The notes: generated by a model not told the origin, from the letters alone. Shown: positions 10,368 through 18,484, counted from the first letter of the stretch. The stretch is 30,032 nt of DNA from Actinomycetes bacterium (GCA_021784375.1 JAJXSV010000004.1:1-30032); one strand, 5' to 3'. A program made the numbers and translations.

Positions 10368-11487
10368 AGCGCACCTCCAGGTGTCCGACGTCGACGCGCA
10401 GGTCGAGTGTGATGACGGGTCCCTGGGCATTGCCGAGGATCACCGTCTCCTCGTTGTTGAGGCCCGCGCGCTGCGCCTGGCCCGGATAGACCATGTCGCC
10501 GACGTTGTCGCGCAGATGCAGTTCGTACCGCGCGACCCGGTCAGTCGGCAGCAGCACCACGAGTTGCCCGACGCCCACGTGCGCTTTGACGCTGAGGGAG
10601 TCCGACGCCGTCATGCCCGCGAGTGCGGGTCCAAGACGCAGGGTGGCGTCGCCCATGCCGAGGTCGTAGGTGCCGGAGGAAGCGACGGGAACCCAGTCAC
10701 GCGTGCCGGCGGCATTGTGGGTGTCGACACCAGCCGGCAGGCTGAGGAGACCGAGCAGCAGGCCCAGCGCGATCAGCCCCCGAGCTCGACCGACGAACGC
10801 GGAGACGACGAGGCCCAGGCCCACGATGGCCAGTGCCACCGCGAGGAACGCCCGCGTGGACAACTGCGTGACGCCCGCGAAGTTGAGCGCGAGCATGAGG
10901 CCGACCGCGAGGACCACCGCGTTGAATACGAACCGGCCCAGCACCGAACGCTCACGACGCTGTGCTGCCCAGGCGTCCACCGCCGACTGCTTGCGCGCGG
11001 CTGCCTCTGGTGTGGTGGCGGAACCGGAGTTGAGCCAGTCGCCCATGGGCACACCGCCGGTGACCCAGTCGCTGCCGAAGGCCTGCCAGACCACGATGCC
11101 GATGATGACGAAGATGAGGAAGCCGACGGTTCCGTGGTTGCCCCCCGTGAGCGACGCGATGGCGCCGAGGCCAAGCACTGCCAGCACGATCGCGAGGAGC
11201 AACTTGCGACCGCGTCCGCCGTGGGCACTCGCATCGTCGACGACGGAAACGCCGTCGTCGTCCGGGATCACCAGCCAGGCGATGAGGTAGGCGATGATGC
11301 CCGCACCGCCGGCGATCGCGAAGGCGGCGACGAGGACGCGGACGATCACGGGGTCGATGCCCAGACTGCGTGCGACGCCACCGCACACGCCGGCGATGAC
11401 CCGGTCCTGCCTGCTCCGGCGCAGGGGCGGGTGGTTGGACTTGGGCCTGGGTTCTTCCGGGTTGGGCTGTCCCGCTTGCTCGGTCAT
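10360..11487 (-). CDS. PspC domain membrane protein with LiaF-like C-terminal domain
   Basis: 375 residues. A Pro-rich head (1-22) precedes a PspC domain (about 23-78; RVIAGVCGGVARSLGID, then a membrane helix), several further membrane helices (about 90-270), and a C-terminal beta-rich domain of the LiaF/DUF2154 type starting near SGTYDLGMGDATLRLG. PspC/LiaF proteins sense envelope stress and hold a partner kinase in check; the divergent kinase, which also has a PspC head, is the obvious partner. The ATG at 11487 starts MTEQAGQ; CACGCT lies 6 nt upstream and no ribosome-binding site is visible, so the mRNA may be leaderless. Confidence 0.85.
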   Translation of the reverse strand: MTEQAGQPNPEEPRPKSNHPPLRRSRQDRVIAGVCGGVARSLGIDPVIVRVLVAAFAIAGGAGIIAYLIAWLVIPDDDGVSVVDDASAHGGRGRKLLLAIVLAVLGLGAIASLTGGNHGTVGFLIFVIIGIVVWQAFGSDWVTGGVPMGDWLNSGSATTPEAAARKQSAVDAWAAQRRERSVLGRFVFNAVVLAVGLMLALNFAGVTQLSTRAFLAVALAIVGLGLVVSAFVGRARGLIALGLLLGLLSLPAGVDTHNAAGTRDWVPVASSGTYDLGMGDATLRLGPALAGMTASDSLSVKAHVGVGQLVVLLPTDRVARYELHLRDNVGDMVYPGQAQRAGLNNEETVILGNAQGPVITLDLRVDVGHLEVRYA

Positions 11488-11532
11488 GTCGCAAGCGTGG
11501 CGCCCGCAGCCCCGGAAGGGATCGGGTCCCGA

Positions 11533-11550
11533 CCCTGAACGGCCCCTGAA
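11533..11550. repeat. direct repeat in the PspC/kinase divergent spacer
   Basis: CCCTGAA occurs at 11533-11539 and 11544-11550, one helical turn (11 bp) apart, flanked by the palindromes TCGGGTCCCGA (11522-11532) and CAGGATCCTG (11558-11567). This is the arrangement expected for a dimeric LuxR-type regulator site between the two operons; binding is inferred. Confidence 0.35.
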
Positions 11551-11592
11551 TTCCCGACAGGATCCTGCGGCGGACGCCGGGCAGACGGGAGA

Positions 11593-12798
11593 ATGTCCGC
11601 TGTGGAGCAGGGCAGGGCGTACCGCGTGGCCGATGGGCGCATGGTGGCGGGGGTCGCGCGCGGACTCGCGTTGCACCTCGGCGTCTCGGTGCTCGTGGTC
11701 CGGGCACTCTTCGTCGCAGCGACCGTGCTGGGCAGCGGTGCCGGACTGCTCGCGTACCTCGCGTTCTGGGCGTTGCTTCCCATCGATCCGAACGGCAGCG
11801 AGCGGGCGACGCCGGACGCGGCACGCGGGCGCTGGATCGCCTGGACCCTGGTGGCGGGGCTGCTCGGAGTCCTGGCCCTGTCGGCACTGGGCTTGGCCTC
11901 ACTCAACGAGTACATGGTGCCGGTGGCCGTGGCCGTGGCGGGCATCACCCTGGTGTGGAGCCAGGCCGACGACGAGCAGCGCGTAGCCTGGCGACGCGAT
12001 GCCGCCGGAGTCGCCCGTGAGGCCGCGGGCGAGGCGGCCGCACATGGCCGTTGGCGCACCACGGTGGGGGCACTGAGCGTCGTGCTCGCCATCATCGGCT
12101 TCGCCATTGCGCGGGTGGGGGCCACGACGATGTTGCAGGGCCTGGCGACCACCGTGCTGCTGCTCATCGGCCTGCTGCTCGTCGCCTATCCGTGGTTGCA
12201 CGGGTTGTGGGATGCGCGGGCGAGGGAACGTGCCGCGCACATCCGCGCCGACGAGCGCGCTGAGATGGCGGCGCGCATCCACGACTCGGTCATGCAGACC
12301 CTCACGCTGGTCCAGAAGCACGCCGATGACCCACAGCGCGTGCAGCAGTTGGCCCGGGCCGAGGAGCACGCATTGCGCGACTGGCTGTACGGGGAGGCGG
12401 CGAATGCGGCTTCCCTGGTCGGCGCCATGCAGCACGCCGCGAACGACGTGGAGTCGAAGCACGGTGTGAACATCGAGTTCGTGAGCGTCGGCGATGCTGC
12501 AGTCGATTCGCGTATCGAGGGCCTCCTCGCCGCAGCGCAGGAGGCGATGGTGAACGCGGCCAGGCACTCAGGTGCCACGGTCGTCCAGGTCTTCACGGAG
12601 GCGGGGGCGACCGGCGTCGACGTGTTCGTGCGTGATCGCGGGCAGGGCTTCGACCCCTCCTCGGTCCCGCTGGACCGGGCAGGGCTGCGCGAGTCGATCG
12701 AGCGCCGCATGCAGCGATGCGGGGGCTCGGCGACCATCAGGACGGCCATCGGTGAAGGGACCGAGGTGCGTCTCCACCTCCCGCAGGTGTCCCCGTGA
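11593..12798 (+). CDS. sensor histidine kinase with N-terminal PspC domain
   Basis: 401 residues. A PspC domain (about 9-65, with a membrane helix) is followed by two to four further helices (about 80-122 and 155-203), a HisKA_3 dimerisation helix with phospho-acceptor His230 in MAARIHDSVMQTL, and a HATPase domain with N box EAMVNAARHSG (Asn321) and G box DRGQGFD. This is the NarL/LiaS class of kinases pairing with LuxR-type regulators. The ATG at 11593 has only GGGAG one base away; a GTG at 11602 is 10 nt from the same site and is a fair alternative. The stop overlaps the regulator's GTG by 4 nt. Confidence 0.92.
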   Translation: MSAVEQGRAYRVADGRMVAGVARGLALHLGVSVLVVRALFVAATVLGSGAGLLAYLAFWALLPIDPNGSERATPDAARGRWIAWTLVAGLLGVLALSALGLASLNEYMVPVAVAVAGITLVWSQADDEQRVAWRRDAAGVAREAAGEAAAHGRWRTTVGALSVVLAIIGFAIARVGATTMLQGLATTVLLLIGLLLVAYPWLHGLWDARARERAAHIRADERAEMAARIHDSVMQTLTLVQKHADDPQRVQQLARAEEHALRDWLYGEAANAASLVGAMQHAANDVESKHGVNIEFVSVGDAAVDSRIEGLLAAAQEAMVNAARHSGATVVQVFTEAGATGVDVFVRDRGQGFDPSSVPLDRAGLRESIERRMQRCGGSATIRTAIGEGTEVRLHLPQVSP

Positions 12799-13439
12799 GG
12801 TCCGCGTCCGAGCTCCGGGTCCTGGTCATCGACGATCACGCCATGGTGCGCTCGGGTGTGCGCGCCGAGTTGCAGGGGCACGTTCGCGAGGTGCTCGAGG
12901 CGGATGGCGTCACAGCGGGTGTGGCGACGGTGAAGGAACAGCGCCCGGACGTCGTGCTGCTCGACATCCACATGCCCGATGGCGGGGGAGTCGCGGTGCT
13001 GCGGGCCTGCCAGGAATCGCTCGGCGGTACCTCGTTCCTCGCGCTGAGCGTCAGCGACGCGGCGGTCGACGTCATCGATGCGGTGCGCGCCGGTGCACGC
13101 GGCTACGTCACCAAGCACATCTCGGGCCCCGAGTTGCTGGATGCAGTCGAACGGGTGGCGAATGGCGATGCCGTGTTCTCGCCCCGACTGGCGGGTTTCG
13201 TCCTCGATGCCTTCGTCGGAGCAGCCGCCGAGGAGGACGAGGAGCTCGATCGGCTGAGCCCACGCGAGCAGGAGGTCATGCGCCTGCTCGCGCGTGGCTA
13301 CACCTACCGGGAGATCGCCTCCGAACTGTTCCTGAGCATCAAGACCATCGAGACCCACGCCTCCGCCGTGCTTCGCAAGCTGCAGCTGTCGAATCGGCGT
13401 GAGCTCTCCCGCTGGGCCGACAAGCGCCACCTCGGCTGA
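12795..13439 (+). CDS. LuxR/NarL-family response regulator
   Basis: 214 residues. The receiver domain (about 6-122) carries the acidic pair Asp13-Asp14, phospho-acceptor Asp57 in [10 protein letters not shown], and Lys in VTKHISG. The LuxR-type helix-turn-helix (about 150-207) has [22 protein letters not shown] and [16 protein letters not shown]. It is coupled to the kinase gene by a GTGA overlap, so the two form one LiaRS-like system. Likely targets are the divergent PspC operon and its own operon through the shared spacer. Confidence 0.93.
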   Translation: MRSASELRVLVIDDHAMVRSGVRAELQGHVREVLEADGVTAGVATVKEQRPDVVLLDIHMPDGGGVAVLRACQESLGGTSFLALSVSDAAVDVIDAVRAGARGYVTKHISGPELLDAVERVANGDAVFSPRLAGFVLDAFVGAAAEEDEELDRLSPREQEVMRLLARGYTYREIASELFLSIKTIETHASAVLRKLQLSNRRELSRWADKRHLG

Positions 13440-13441
13440 GC

Positions 13442-13477
13442 CGCCCCATCGTCGAAGCAGCGTGCGCGGACGGGGCG
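13442..13477 (+). terminator. probable terminator of the two-component operon
   Basis: CGCCCC (13442-13447) pairs with GGGGCG (13472-13477); GTC/GAC adds three pairs after a 3-nt bulge. It lies just past the regulator stop, without a T-run. Confidence 0.4.
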
Positions 13478-13539
13478 CGCGACCGCCGCACCCGCGAGCC
13501 TGCCCGGATGCGCGGCGGGGGGCCCGCCCACTCCTTGGG

Positions 13540-13545
13540 TAACCT
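13540..13545 (+). promoter_or_regulatory. -10 element (TAACCT) of gltX, leaderless
   Basis: TAACCT, then 7 nt, then ATG at 13553. No ribosome-binding site and no -35 consensus. Confidence 0.6.
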
Positions 13546-13552
13546 TGCCTGC

Positions 13553-15058
13553 ATGTCTGACGTTCGCGTTCGCTTCTGTCCGTCGCCGACCGGCAACCCG
13601 CATGTGGGCATGGTGCGCACGGCGCTCTTCAACTGGGCATATGCAAAGCACACCGGTGGCACCTTCGTGTTCCGCATCGAGGACACCGACAGCGCGCGCG
13701 ACAGCGAGCAGTCCTACCGGCAGTTGCTGGACGCGCTGAGTTGGCTGGGCATGTCCTGGGATGAGGGTCCTGAGGTGGGCGGGCCCCATGCACCGTACCG
13801 GCAGAGCCTGCGCATGGGCTTCTACAGGGACGTGGCGCAGCGCCTGCTCGACGGCGGCTTCGCCTACCACTGCTTCTGCACGCCGGAGGAGCTCGAGCAG
13901 CAGCGCGAGGAGCAGAAGGCCGCGGGGACGACCCCGGGCTACAGCGGCAAGTGCCGCAACCTCTCCGCAGCGGATGCCGCGGCCCGCCGGGCCGAGGGGC
14001 GACTGCCCGCCGTGCGCTTCCGCATGCCCGGCACGGACTTCACCTGGGACGACCTGGTGCGCGGCCCACTGACCTTCGCGGCCGAGCACGTCCCCGACTA
14101 TGTCCTGGTGCGTGCCACCGGGGAGCCGCTGTACACCCTGACCAATCCGTGCGACGACGCGGACATGCGCATCACGCATGTCCTGCGCGGCGAGGACCTG
14201 CTCTCGTCGACGCCTCGCCAGATCGCGCTGTACGACGCGCTGGCGAAGATCGGCGTTGGTGACGGCACCACGCCACGCTTCGGACACCTGCCCTATGTGA
14301 TGGGCGAGGGCAACAAGAAGCTCTCGAAGCGTGACCCCGAGTCGTCGCTGCAGTGGTACCGGGACGAGGGCTTCGTGCCCGAGGGATTGCTGAACTACCT
14401 GTCGCTCCTCGGCTGGTCCATCGGTGAGGACCGCGACTTCTTCTCCATGGCTGAGATGGCCGAGGTGTTCGACGTCGCTGACGTGAACGCCAATCCCGCG
14501 CGCTTCGACCTCAAGAAGTGCACTGCCATCAATGCCGCGTGGATCCGTCAGCTGGGCGTCGATGACCTCGCGACCCGGCTCGAGCACTACCTCATCGCCG
14601 AGGGTGCGCTTCCCGAGAAGCCGACGCATGTGCAGCAGGCGCTGCTGCGCCGAGCCGTTCCCCATGTGCAGGAGCGCATGGAGACGCTCCGCCAGGGCGT
14701 CAACATGCTGGCCTTCCTGTTCGCGACCGATGAGGGCGTCTATGACGAGGCCACCGTGGGCACCCCGGCCTTCGAGCGCGAGGCGGCCGACGTGGCCGCG
14801 GTGCTCACGGATGAGGCTCGGCCGGCGTTGATGGCCGCGCGCGAGGCGCTGACCGCGGTGACGGACTGGTCGCACGCTGGCATCGAGGCCGCGCTGCGGG
14901 TGGCGCTCGTTGAGGGTCTGGGCCTGAAGCCGAAGTTGGCCTTCGGTCCCATCCGTGTCGCTGTATCCGGACGCCGTGTGTCCCCGCCGCTCTTCGAGAG
15001 CCTGGAGTTGCTCGGTCGCGAGCGCACGCTGGTGCGTCTGGACGACCTGTTGCGCTAG
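13553..15058 (+). CDS. gltX: glutamate--tRNA ligase
   Basis: 501-residue class I aminoacyl-tRNA synthetase attaching Glu to tRNA-Glu. The catalytic signature appears as [11 protein letters not shown] (HIGH motif, about 10-20) and NKKLSKRD (KMSKS motif, about 250). The anticodon-binding helical domain fills the C-terminal third. Length is normal for GluRS. Actinobacteria generally lack GlnRS and use a non-discriminating GltX plus GatCAB to make Gln-tRNA-Gln; the tRNA-Gln and tRNA-Glu genes directly downstream fit that dual role. The start is fixed by TAACCT 7 nt upstream and by homology ([14 protein letters not shown]). Confidence 0.97.
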   Translation: MSDVRVRFCPSPTGNPHVGMVRTALFNWAYAKHTGGTFVFRIEDTDSARDSEQSYRQLLDALSWLGMSWDEGPEVGGPHAPYRQSLRMGFYRDVAQRLLDGGFAYHCFCTPEELEQQREEQKAAGTTPGYSGKCRNLSAADAAARRAEGRLPAVRFRMPGTDFTWDDLVRGPLTFAAEHVPDYVLVRATGEPLYTLTNPCDDADMRITHVLRGEDLLSSTPRQIALYDALAKIGVGDGTTPRFGHLPYVMGEGNKKLSKRDPESSLQWYRDEGFVPEGLLNYLSLLGWSIGEDRDFFSMAEMAEVFDVADVNANPARFDLKKCTAINAAWIRQLGVDDLATRLEHYLIAEGALPEKPTHVQQALLRRAVPHVQERMETLRQGVNMLAFLFATDEGVYDEATVGTPAFEREAADVAAVLTDEARPALMAAREALTAVTDWSHAGIEAALRVALVEGLGLKPKLAFGPIRVAVSGRRVSPPLFESLELLGRERTLVRLDDLLR

Positions 15059-15074
15059 CGCTTGCGTGGGCAAC

Positions 15075-15098
15075 CCGGCGACGTGGCCGTCGGGCCGG
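15075..15098 (+). terminator. hairpin after gltX
   Basis: CGACG-TGGC-CGTCG (15079-15092) with an outer CCGG/CCGG extension across a GG bulge. It begins 17 nt after the gltX stop. Confidence 0.45.
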
Positions 15099-15114
15099 TT
15101 CGCCCGCGGCACTT

Positions 15115-15144
15115 TTGGGCGCTGCACCCGTGAACCGATATGCT
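15115..15144 (+). promoter_or_regulatory. candidate promoter of the tRNA genes
   Basis: TTGGGC (15115-15120), an 18-nt spacer, and TATGCT (15139-15144) would start transcription near 15151, some 28 nt before tRNA-Gln. The -10 lies in the central loop of the nested dyad at 15123-15177. Confidence 0.5.
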
Positions 15145-15177
15145 CCGGCCTCGTGTTCACGCCTTCGGGCGGGTGCA
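15123..15177. repeat. nested inverted repeat (three-way-junction-like) before tRNA-Gln
   Basis: TGCACCC (15123-15129) pairs with GGGTGCA (15171-15177). Directly inside, GTGAAC (15130-15135) pairs with GTTCAC (15155-15160), followed inward by CGA/TCG. The 10 nt between the two right arms is itself a hairpin, GCC-TTCG-GGC (15161-15170). In total 16 outer pairs plus a UUCG mini-hairpin end one base before the tRNA. It may act as an operator around the tRNA promoter or as a folded leader. Confidence 0.6.
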
Positions 15178-15178
15178 C

Positions 15179-15250
15179 TGGGGTATGGGGTAATTGGCAG
15201 CCCAACTGATTCTGGTTCAGTTAGTCTAGGTTCGAGTCCTGGTACCCCAG
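15179..15250 (+). tRNA. tRNA-Gln (anticodon CUG)
   Basis: 72-nt cloverleaf. Acceptor TGGGGTA pairs with TACCCCA. The anticodon stem ACTGA/TCAGT encloses loop TTCTGGT with anticodon CTG. The T arm CTAGG-TTCGAGT-CCTGG is complete. Discriminator G; the CCA end is not encoded. In an organism without GlnRS it would be charged with Glu by the adjacent gltX product and then amidated. Confidence 0.97.
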
Positions 15251-15315
15251 CGGCCGTCGATGTCCTCCACTTGGCATCGGCGAAGCTGGTCGGCGAAACT
15301 TGTTTCGTCCACAAC

Positions 15316-15388
15316 GGCCCCGTTGTGTAGTGGCCTAGCACGCCGCCCTCTCAAGGCGGTAGCGCGGGTTCGAATCCCGTCGGGGCTA
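15316..15388 (+). tRNA. tRNA-Glu (anticodon CUC)
   Basis: 73-nt cloverleaf. Acceptor GGCCCCG pairs with CGGGGCT, with a terminal G-U pair. The anticodon stem CCGCC/GGCGG encloses loop CTCTCAA with anticodon CTC. T arm GCGGG-TTCGAAT-CCCGT. Discriminator A; CCA is not encoded. It lies 65 bp after tRNA-Gln and is probably cotranscribed. Confidence 0.97.
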
Positions 15389-15392
15389 CATG

Positions 15393-15426
15393 GTGGCGGT
15401 CTCCCACTCCAGTGGGGGGCCGCCAC
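15393..15426 (+). terminator. terminator of the tRNA transcript
   Basis: GTGGCGG (15393-15399) pairs with CCGCCAC (15420-15426); inside it CCCAC-TCCA-GTGGG (15403-15416) forms a second stem. It starts 4 nt after tRNA-Glu and is followed by TTCC. Confidence 0.8.
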
Positions 15427-15440
15427 TTCCGTCTCCGCTG

Positions 15441-15509
15441 ACTTCCCCGTCATATATGCGCTTTCAGCTGCCCTTCCCGGCGTCGAAAGCGCATTCCGGG
15501 CGGGGAAGT
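15441..15509. repeat. 69-bp interrupted palindrome between tRNA-Glu and mutT
   Basis: Outer arms ACTTCCCCG (15441-15449) and CGGGGAAGT (15501-15509), and inner arms ATGCGCTTTC (15456-15465) and GAAAGCGCAT (15485-15494), are both perfect and share one centre. They are separated by symmetric 6-nt gaps, with a 19-nt loop. Further copies of the CTTCCC motif occur at 15473-15478 and, inverted, at 15534-15539. No open reading frame occupies the element. Confidence 0.75.
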
Positions 15510-15518
15510 TCGGTTGAA

Positions 15519-15533
15519 GCCGAAGTATTCGGC
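15519..15533. repeat. short hairpin GCCGAA-GTA-TTCGGC upstream of mutT
   Basis: A perfect 6-bp stem with a 3-nt loop, 12 bp upstream of the mutT -10 element. It follows directly on the 69-bp palindrome and lies where a -35 or operator would be expected. Confidence 0.4.
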
Positions 15534-15544
15534 GGGAAGTTGCC

Positions 15545-15550
15545 TAGGGT
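15545..15550 (+). promoter_or_regulatory. -10 element (TAGGGT) of the Nudix gene, leaderless
   Basis: TAGGGT, then 6 nt, then the GTG start at 15557. Confidence 0.65.
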
Positions 15551-15556
15551 GGCACG

Positions 15557-16024
15557 GTGGAGTTCGAGCGCATGCTCAAGGTTGGCGCTGCCGCCATCGT
15601 GCGCAGATCCGACGTCGGCTGGGAACTGCTCTCGGCGCGGCGCACCGAGCCCCCGGTGGCCGCGGGCCTGTGGGAGTTCCCGGGCGGCAAGATCGATCCC
15701 GGGGAGTCCGCTCCCGATGCGGTGCGGCGTGAGATCCGCGAGGAGCTGGGCGTCGAGGTCGCACTGCGCGAGCAGATCGTGGGTCCGCTCCGCGGCTTCT
15801 GGCAACTCACCGATCGCATCGCCTTCGAACTCTGGCTGTGCACCATCGTGGACGGAGCCGAACCCGTGATCCTCGAAGACCACGACGCCCTGGCCTGGCT
15901 CACCGTCGACGCACTGTTCAGCATCCCCTGGATCCCCGCCGACATCCCCTTGGTCCGACTGGTGGGCGAGATGCTCCAGCGCGCCAACGAATCCGGCGCC
16001 TTCCCCACGAGCGCCGCCGACTGA
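15557..16024 (+). CDS. Nudix hydrolase, MutT-like (8-oxo-dGTP diphosphatase family)
   Basis: 155-residue Nudix protein. The Nudix box is complete: Gly44, Glu50, then R58-E59-I-R-E62-E63-L-G65, spaced as in GX5EX7REUXEEXGU. LWEFPGGK before it and WQLTDRIAFELWL after it resemble MutT/NUDT1 proteins that hydrolyse oxidised dGTP, so nucleotide-pool cleaning is likely but the exact substrate is not proven. The GTG start is supported by TAGGGT 6 nt upstream; an internal ATG at codon 6 is less likely. It lies downstream of an unusual array of inverted motifs that could control it. Confidence 0.88.
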   Translation: MEFERMLKVGAAAIVRRSDVGWELLSARRTEPPVAAGLWEFPGGKIDPGESAPDAVRREIREELGVEVALREQIVGPLRGFWQLTDRIAFELWLCTIVDGAEPVILEDHDALAWLTVDALFSIPWIPADIPLVRLVGEMLQRANESGAFPTSAAD

Positions 16025-16086
16025 GCCAGGCGCGGGCAGCGGCACCGCATCGGACTTCAGCGACGAGTGGTGCAAGCGACCCAATC

Positions 16087-16092
16087 TAGAAT
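16087..16092 (+). promoter_or_regulatory. -10 element (TAGAAT) of miaB, leaderless
   Basis: TAGAAT, then 6 nt, then ATG at 16099. No Shine-Dalgarno sequence. Confidence 0.7.
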
Positions 16093-16098
16093 TCGGCC

Positions 16099-17544
16099 AT
16101 GTCCGACGGCCTGCTCGCTGCCCGCACCTACGAGGTGCGCACCTACGGCTGCCAGATGAACGCGCACGACTCCGAGCGCATCGCCGGGCTGCTCGAAGCC
16201 TCGGGCTACGTGCCGGCGGCCGAGGGTGCCCTTGCCGACCTCGTCGTCTACAACACCTGCGCGGTGAGGGACAACGCCGACCAGCGGCTGTACGGGAACG
16301 TCGGCCAACTCGCCTCGCGCAAGCCCGAGAACCCCGGCATGCAGATCGCAGTCGGCGGCTGCCTGGCCCAGAAGGACCAGCAGGCCATCCTCACCCGCGC
16401 CCCCTGGGTCGACGTGGTGTTCGGCACGCACAACATCGGCTCCCTGCCTGCCCTGCTGGAGCGCGCGCGTCACACCGGTGAGTCGCAGGCGGAACTGCTC
16501 GACGAGCTGACCGCCTTCCCGTCGTCGTTGCCCACCAAGCGGGAATCCACCTTCGGCGCCTGGGTGAGCATCAGTGTGGGGTGCAACAACACCTGCACCT
16601 TCTGCATCGTGCCTTCCCTGCGCGGACGCGAGAAGGACCGTCGCCCCGGCGACATCCTGAGCGAGATCGAGGGTCTGGTTCGGGACGGCGTCATCGAGGT
16701 CACGCTGCTCGGCCAGAACGTCAACGCCTACGGCGTCGAGTTCGGTGACCGGCAGGCCTTCGCGAAGTTGCTGCGCGCCTGTGGCGACATCGAGGGCCTG
16801 GAGCGCGTGCGCTTCACCTCGCCGCATCCCAAGGACTTCACCGACGACGTCATCGCGGCCATGGCCGAGACCCACAACGTCATGCCGCAACTGCACATGC
16901 CACTGCAGTCGGGCAGCGATCGCGTGCTCGCGGAGATGCGACGCTCCTACCGCTCCGACCGCTACCTCGGCATCCTGCGGAACGTGCGCGCCAGCCTGCC
17001 GCACGCCGCCATCACCACCGACATCATCGTGGGCTTCCCGGGAGAGACGGACGCCGACTTCGAACAGACGCTCGACGTGGTGCGCGAGGCGCGCTTCAGC
17101 GGCGCCTTCACCTTCCAGTACTCGCCGAGACCGGGCACACCGGCCGGCAGCCGCGAGGACCAGGTGCCGCCCGCTGTCGTCACCGAGCGCTACAACCGCC
17201 TGGTGGAGCTGCAGAACGACATCGCCTGGCAGGAGAACAGGAAGCTCCAGGGGACGGTCGTCGAGGTGCTCATTGCAGAGCACGAGGGCAAGAAGGACGG
17301 GCACACCGATCGGCTCTCCGGGCGCCACCTCGACAACCGCCTGGTCCACGTGTCCCGCCCCGACGGGGTCGTGAGGCCCGGCGACGTGGTGAGCGCACGG
17401 GTCAACCATGCCGCGCCGTACCACCTCATCGCCGACGAAGTGCTCGCGGTACGCGCCACTCGCGCCGGCGATGCCGCGGATGCCCGTCACCGCACACCGG
17501 TGGGCGTGGGCCTCGGCATGCCTGCGATCCGGCACGACGCCTAA
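16099..17544 (+). CDS. miaB: tRNA-2-methylthio-N6-dimethylallyladenosine synthase
   Basis: 481-residue radical-SAM methylthiotransferase that converts i6A37 to ms2i6A37 in tRNAs reading codons that begin with U. The N-terminal UPF0004 domain binds one 4Fe-4S cluster through Cys18 (YGCQMN), Cys54 (NTCAVR) and Cys88 (GGCLAQ). The radical-SAM cluster is bound by Cys162, Cys166 and Cys169 (CNNTCTFC). The TRAM domain follows near 375-440, and a 35-residue Ala/Arg-rich tail is not conserved. The next gene, miaA, makes its substrate and starts 3 nt after the stop. Confidence 0.97.
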   Translation: MSDGLLAARTYEVRTYGCQMNAHDSERIAGLLEASGYVPAAEGALADLVVYNTCAVRDNADQRLYGNVGQLASRKPENPGMQIAVGGCLAQKDQQAILTRAPWVDVVFGTHNIGSLPALLERARHTGESQAELLDELTAFPSSLPTKRESTFGAWVSISVGCNNTCTFCIVPSLRGREKDRRPGDILSEIEGLVRDGVIEVTLLGQNVNAYGVEFGDRQAFAKLLRACGDIEGLERVRFTSPHPKDFTDDVIAAMAETHNVMPQLHMPLQSGSDRVLAEMRRSYRSDRYLGILRNVRASLPHAAITTDIIVGFPGETDADFEQTLDVVREARFSGAFTFQYSPRPGTPAGSREDQVPPAVVTERYNRLVELQNDIAWQENRKLQGTVVEVLIAEHEGKKDGHTDRLSGRHLDNRLVHVSRPDGVVRPGDVVSARVNHAAPYHLIADEVLAVRATRAGDAADARHRTPVGVGLGMPAIRHDA

Positions 17545-17547
17545 CCG

Positions 17548-18474
17548 ATGCAACCGATCGTCGCCGTCGTCGGCCCGACAGCATCGGGCAAGTCCGACCT
17601 CGGGCTGGAGATCGCGCTGGCGCGCCGGGGCGAGATCATCAGCCTCGATGCGTCGCAGATCTACCGCGGTATGGACATCGGCACGGCCAAGACGCCGCCC
17701 TGCGGCCGCGCAGGTGTCACGCACCACCTGCTCGATGTCCTCGATGTGTCGGACTCCGCATCAGTGGCCGAATTCCAGCGCCTGGCACGCGCTGCCATCG
17801 ACGACGTGCGCTCACGTGAGCGGCTGCCGGTGTGCGTCGGCGGCAGCGGCCTGTACGTGCGCGCGGTGCTCGAGCAGCTGGAGTTCCCCGCCACCGATCC
17901 CGTGGTGCGCGCACGACTGGAGCGCGAACGCACCGCCATCGGGGCGGACGCGCTGCACGCCCGTTTGACCGAGGTGGACCCCGTTGCCGCGGCCGCCATC
18001 CTGCCCGGGAACACCCGGCGCGTGGTCCGTGCGCTGGAGGTCATCGAGATCACCGGGCGACCCTTCACTGCCGTGCTTCCGCAGCATTCCCAACCCGGAA
18101 ACGACGTGCGCATCGGGCTGACGGTCCCGCGCGAAGTGCTCGCCGCACGCATTCGCGACCGCGCGCAACGGATGTGGGACGACGGTCTGGTCGACGAGGT
18201 GCGTGGCCTGCTGCCGCACGGCCTGCGGGAGGGCGTCACCGCGTCGAAGGCATTGGGGTACCAGCAGGTGCTGGCATTCCTCGCACATGAGTGCAGCGAG
18301 GACGAGGCGTTCGAGGCGACCGTGTCGGGGACGTTGCGCTTCGCGCGCCGACAGATGCAATGGTTCCGTCGCGACGCCGCCATCCACTGGCTCGAACATG
18401 ACGACCCGCGGCTGTTGCAGCGCGCGCTCGAACTAGTCGACGCAGCGTCGGCCGAGCCTTTCGCGCGCGATTAG
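17548..18474 (+). CDS. miaA: tRNA dimethylallyltransferase
   Basis: 308-residue enzyme that transfers a dimethylallyl group from DMAPP to A37 of tRNA, the step before MiaB. The P-loop GPTASGKS is at residues 9-16; SLDASQIYRGMDIGTAK and HHLLDVLD follow as usual, and GGSGLYVRAVL near 95 and RRVVRALEVIEITG near 157 are conserved. Length is normal. There is no Shine-Dalgarno; the start lies 3 nt after the miaB stop, so translation is probably coupled. The TAG stop is also the first half of the -10 of the next gene. Confidence 0.96.
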   Translation: MQPIVAVVGPTASGKSDLGLEIALARRGEIISLDASQIYRGMDIGTAKTPPCGRAGVTHHLLDVLDVSDSASVAEFQRLARAAIDDVRSRERLPVCVGGSGLYVRAVLEQLEFPATDPVVRARLERERTAIGADALHARLTEVDPVAAAAILPGNTRRVVRALEVIEITGRPFTAVLPQHSQPGNDVRIGLTVPREVLAARIRDRAQRMWDDGLVDEVRGLLPHGLREGVTASKALGYQQVLAFLAHECSEDEAFEATVSGTLRFARRQMQWFRRDAAIHWLEHDDPRLLQRALELVDAASAEPFARD

Positions 18475-18477
18475 CCT
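18472..18477 (+). promoter_or_regulatory. -10 element (TAGCCT) of the VIT gene, overlapping the miaA stop
   Basis: TAGCCT, then 7 nt, then ATG at 18485. Bases 18472-18474 are also the TAG stop of miaA. Confidence 0.65.
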
Positions 18478-18484
18478 TGTCCGC

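Noticed and set aside
15059..15178. T-box or other riboswitch before tRNA-Gln
   Set aside because: No T-box sequence or antiterminator core is present; the element is a simple nested dyad with a UUCG loop.
13304..15205. Long open frame on the minus strand opposite gltX
   Set aside because: Shadow of gltX and the end of the response regulator; no domain motif, and it crosses the tRNA-Gln gene.
15316..15540. tRNA-Glu as an integration (att) site with the palindrome as an island edge
   Set aside because: No duplicate of the tRNA 3' end was seen downstream, and the following genes are core genes.
16057..17727. Long open frame on the minus strand opposite miaB
   Set aside because: Shadow of miaB; composition is atypical and no motif is present.
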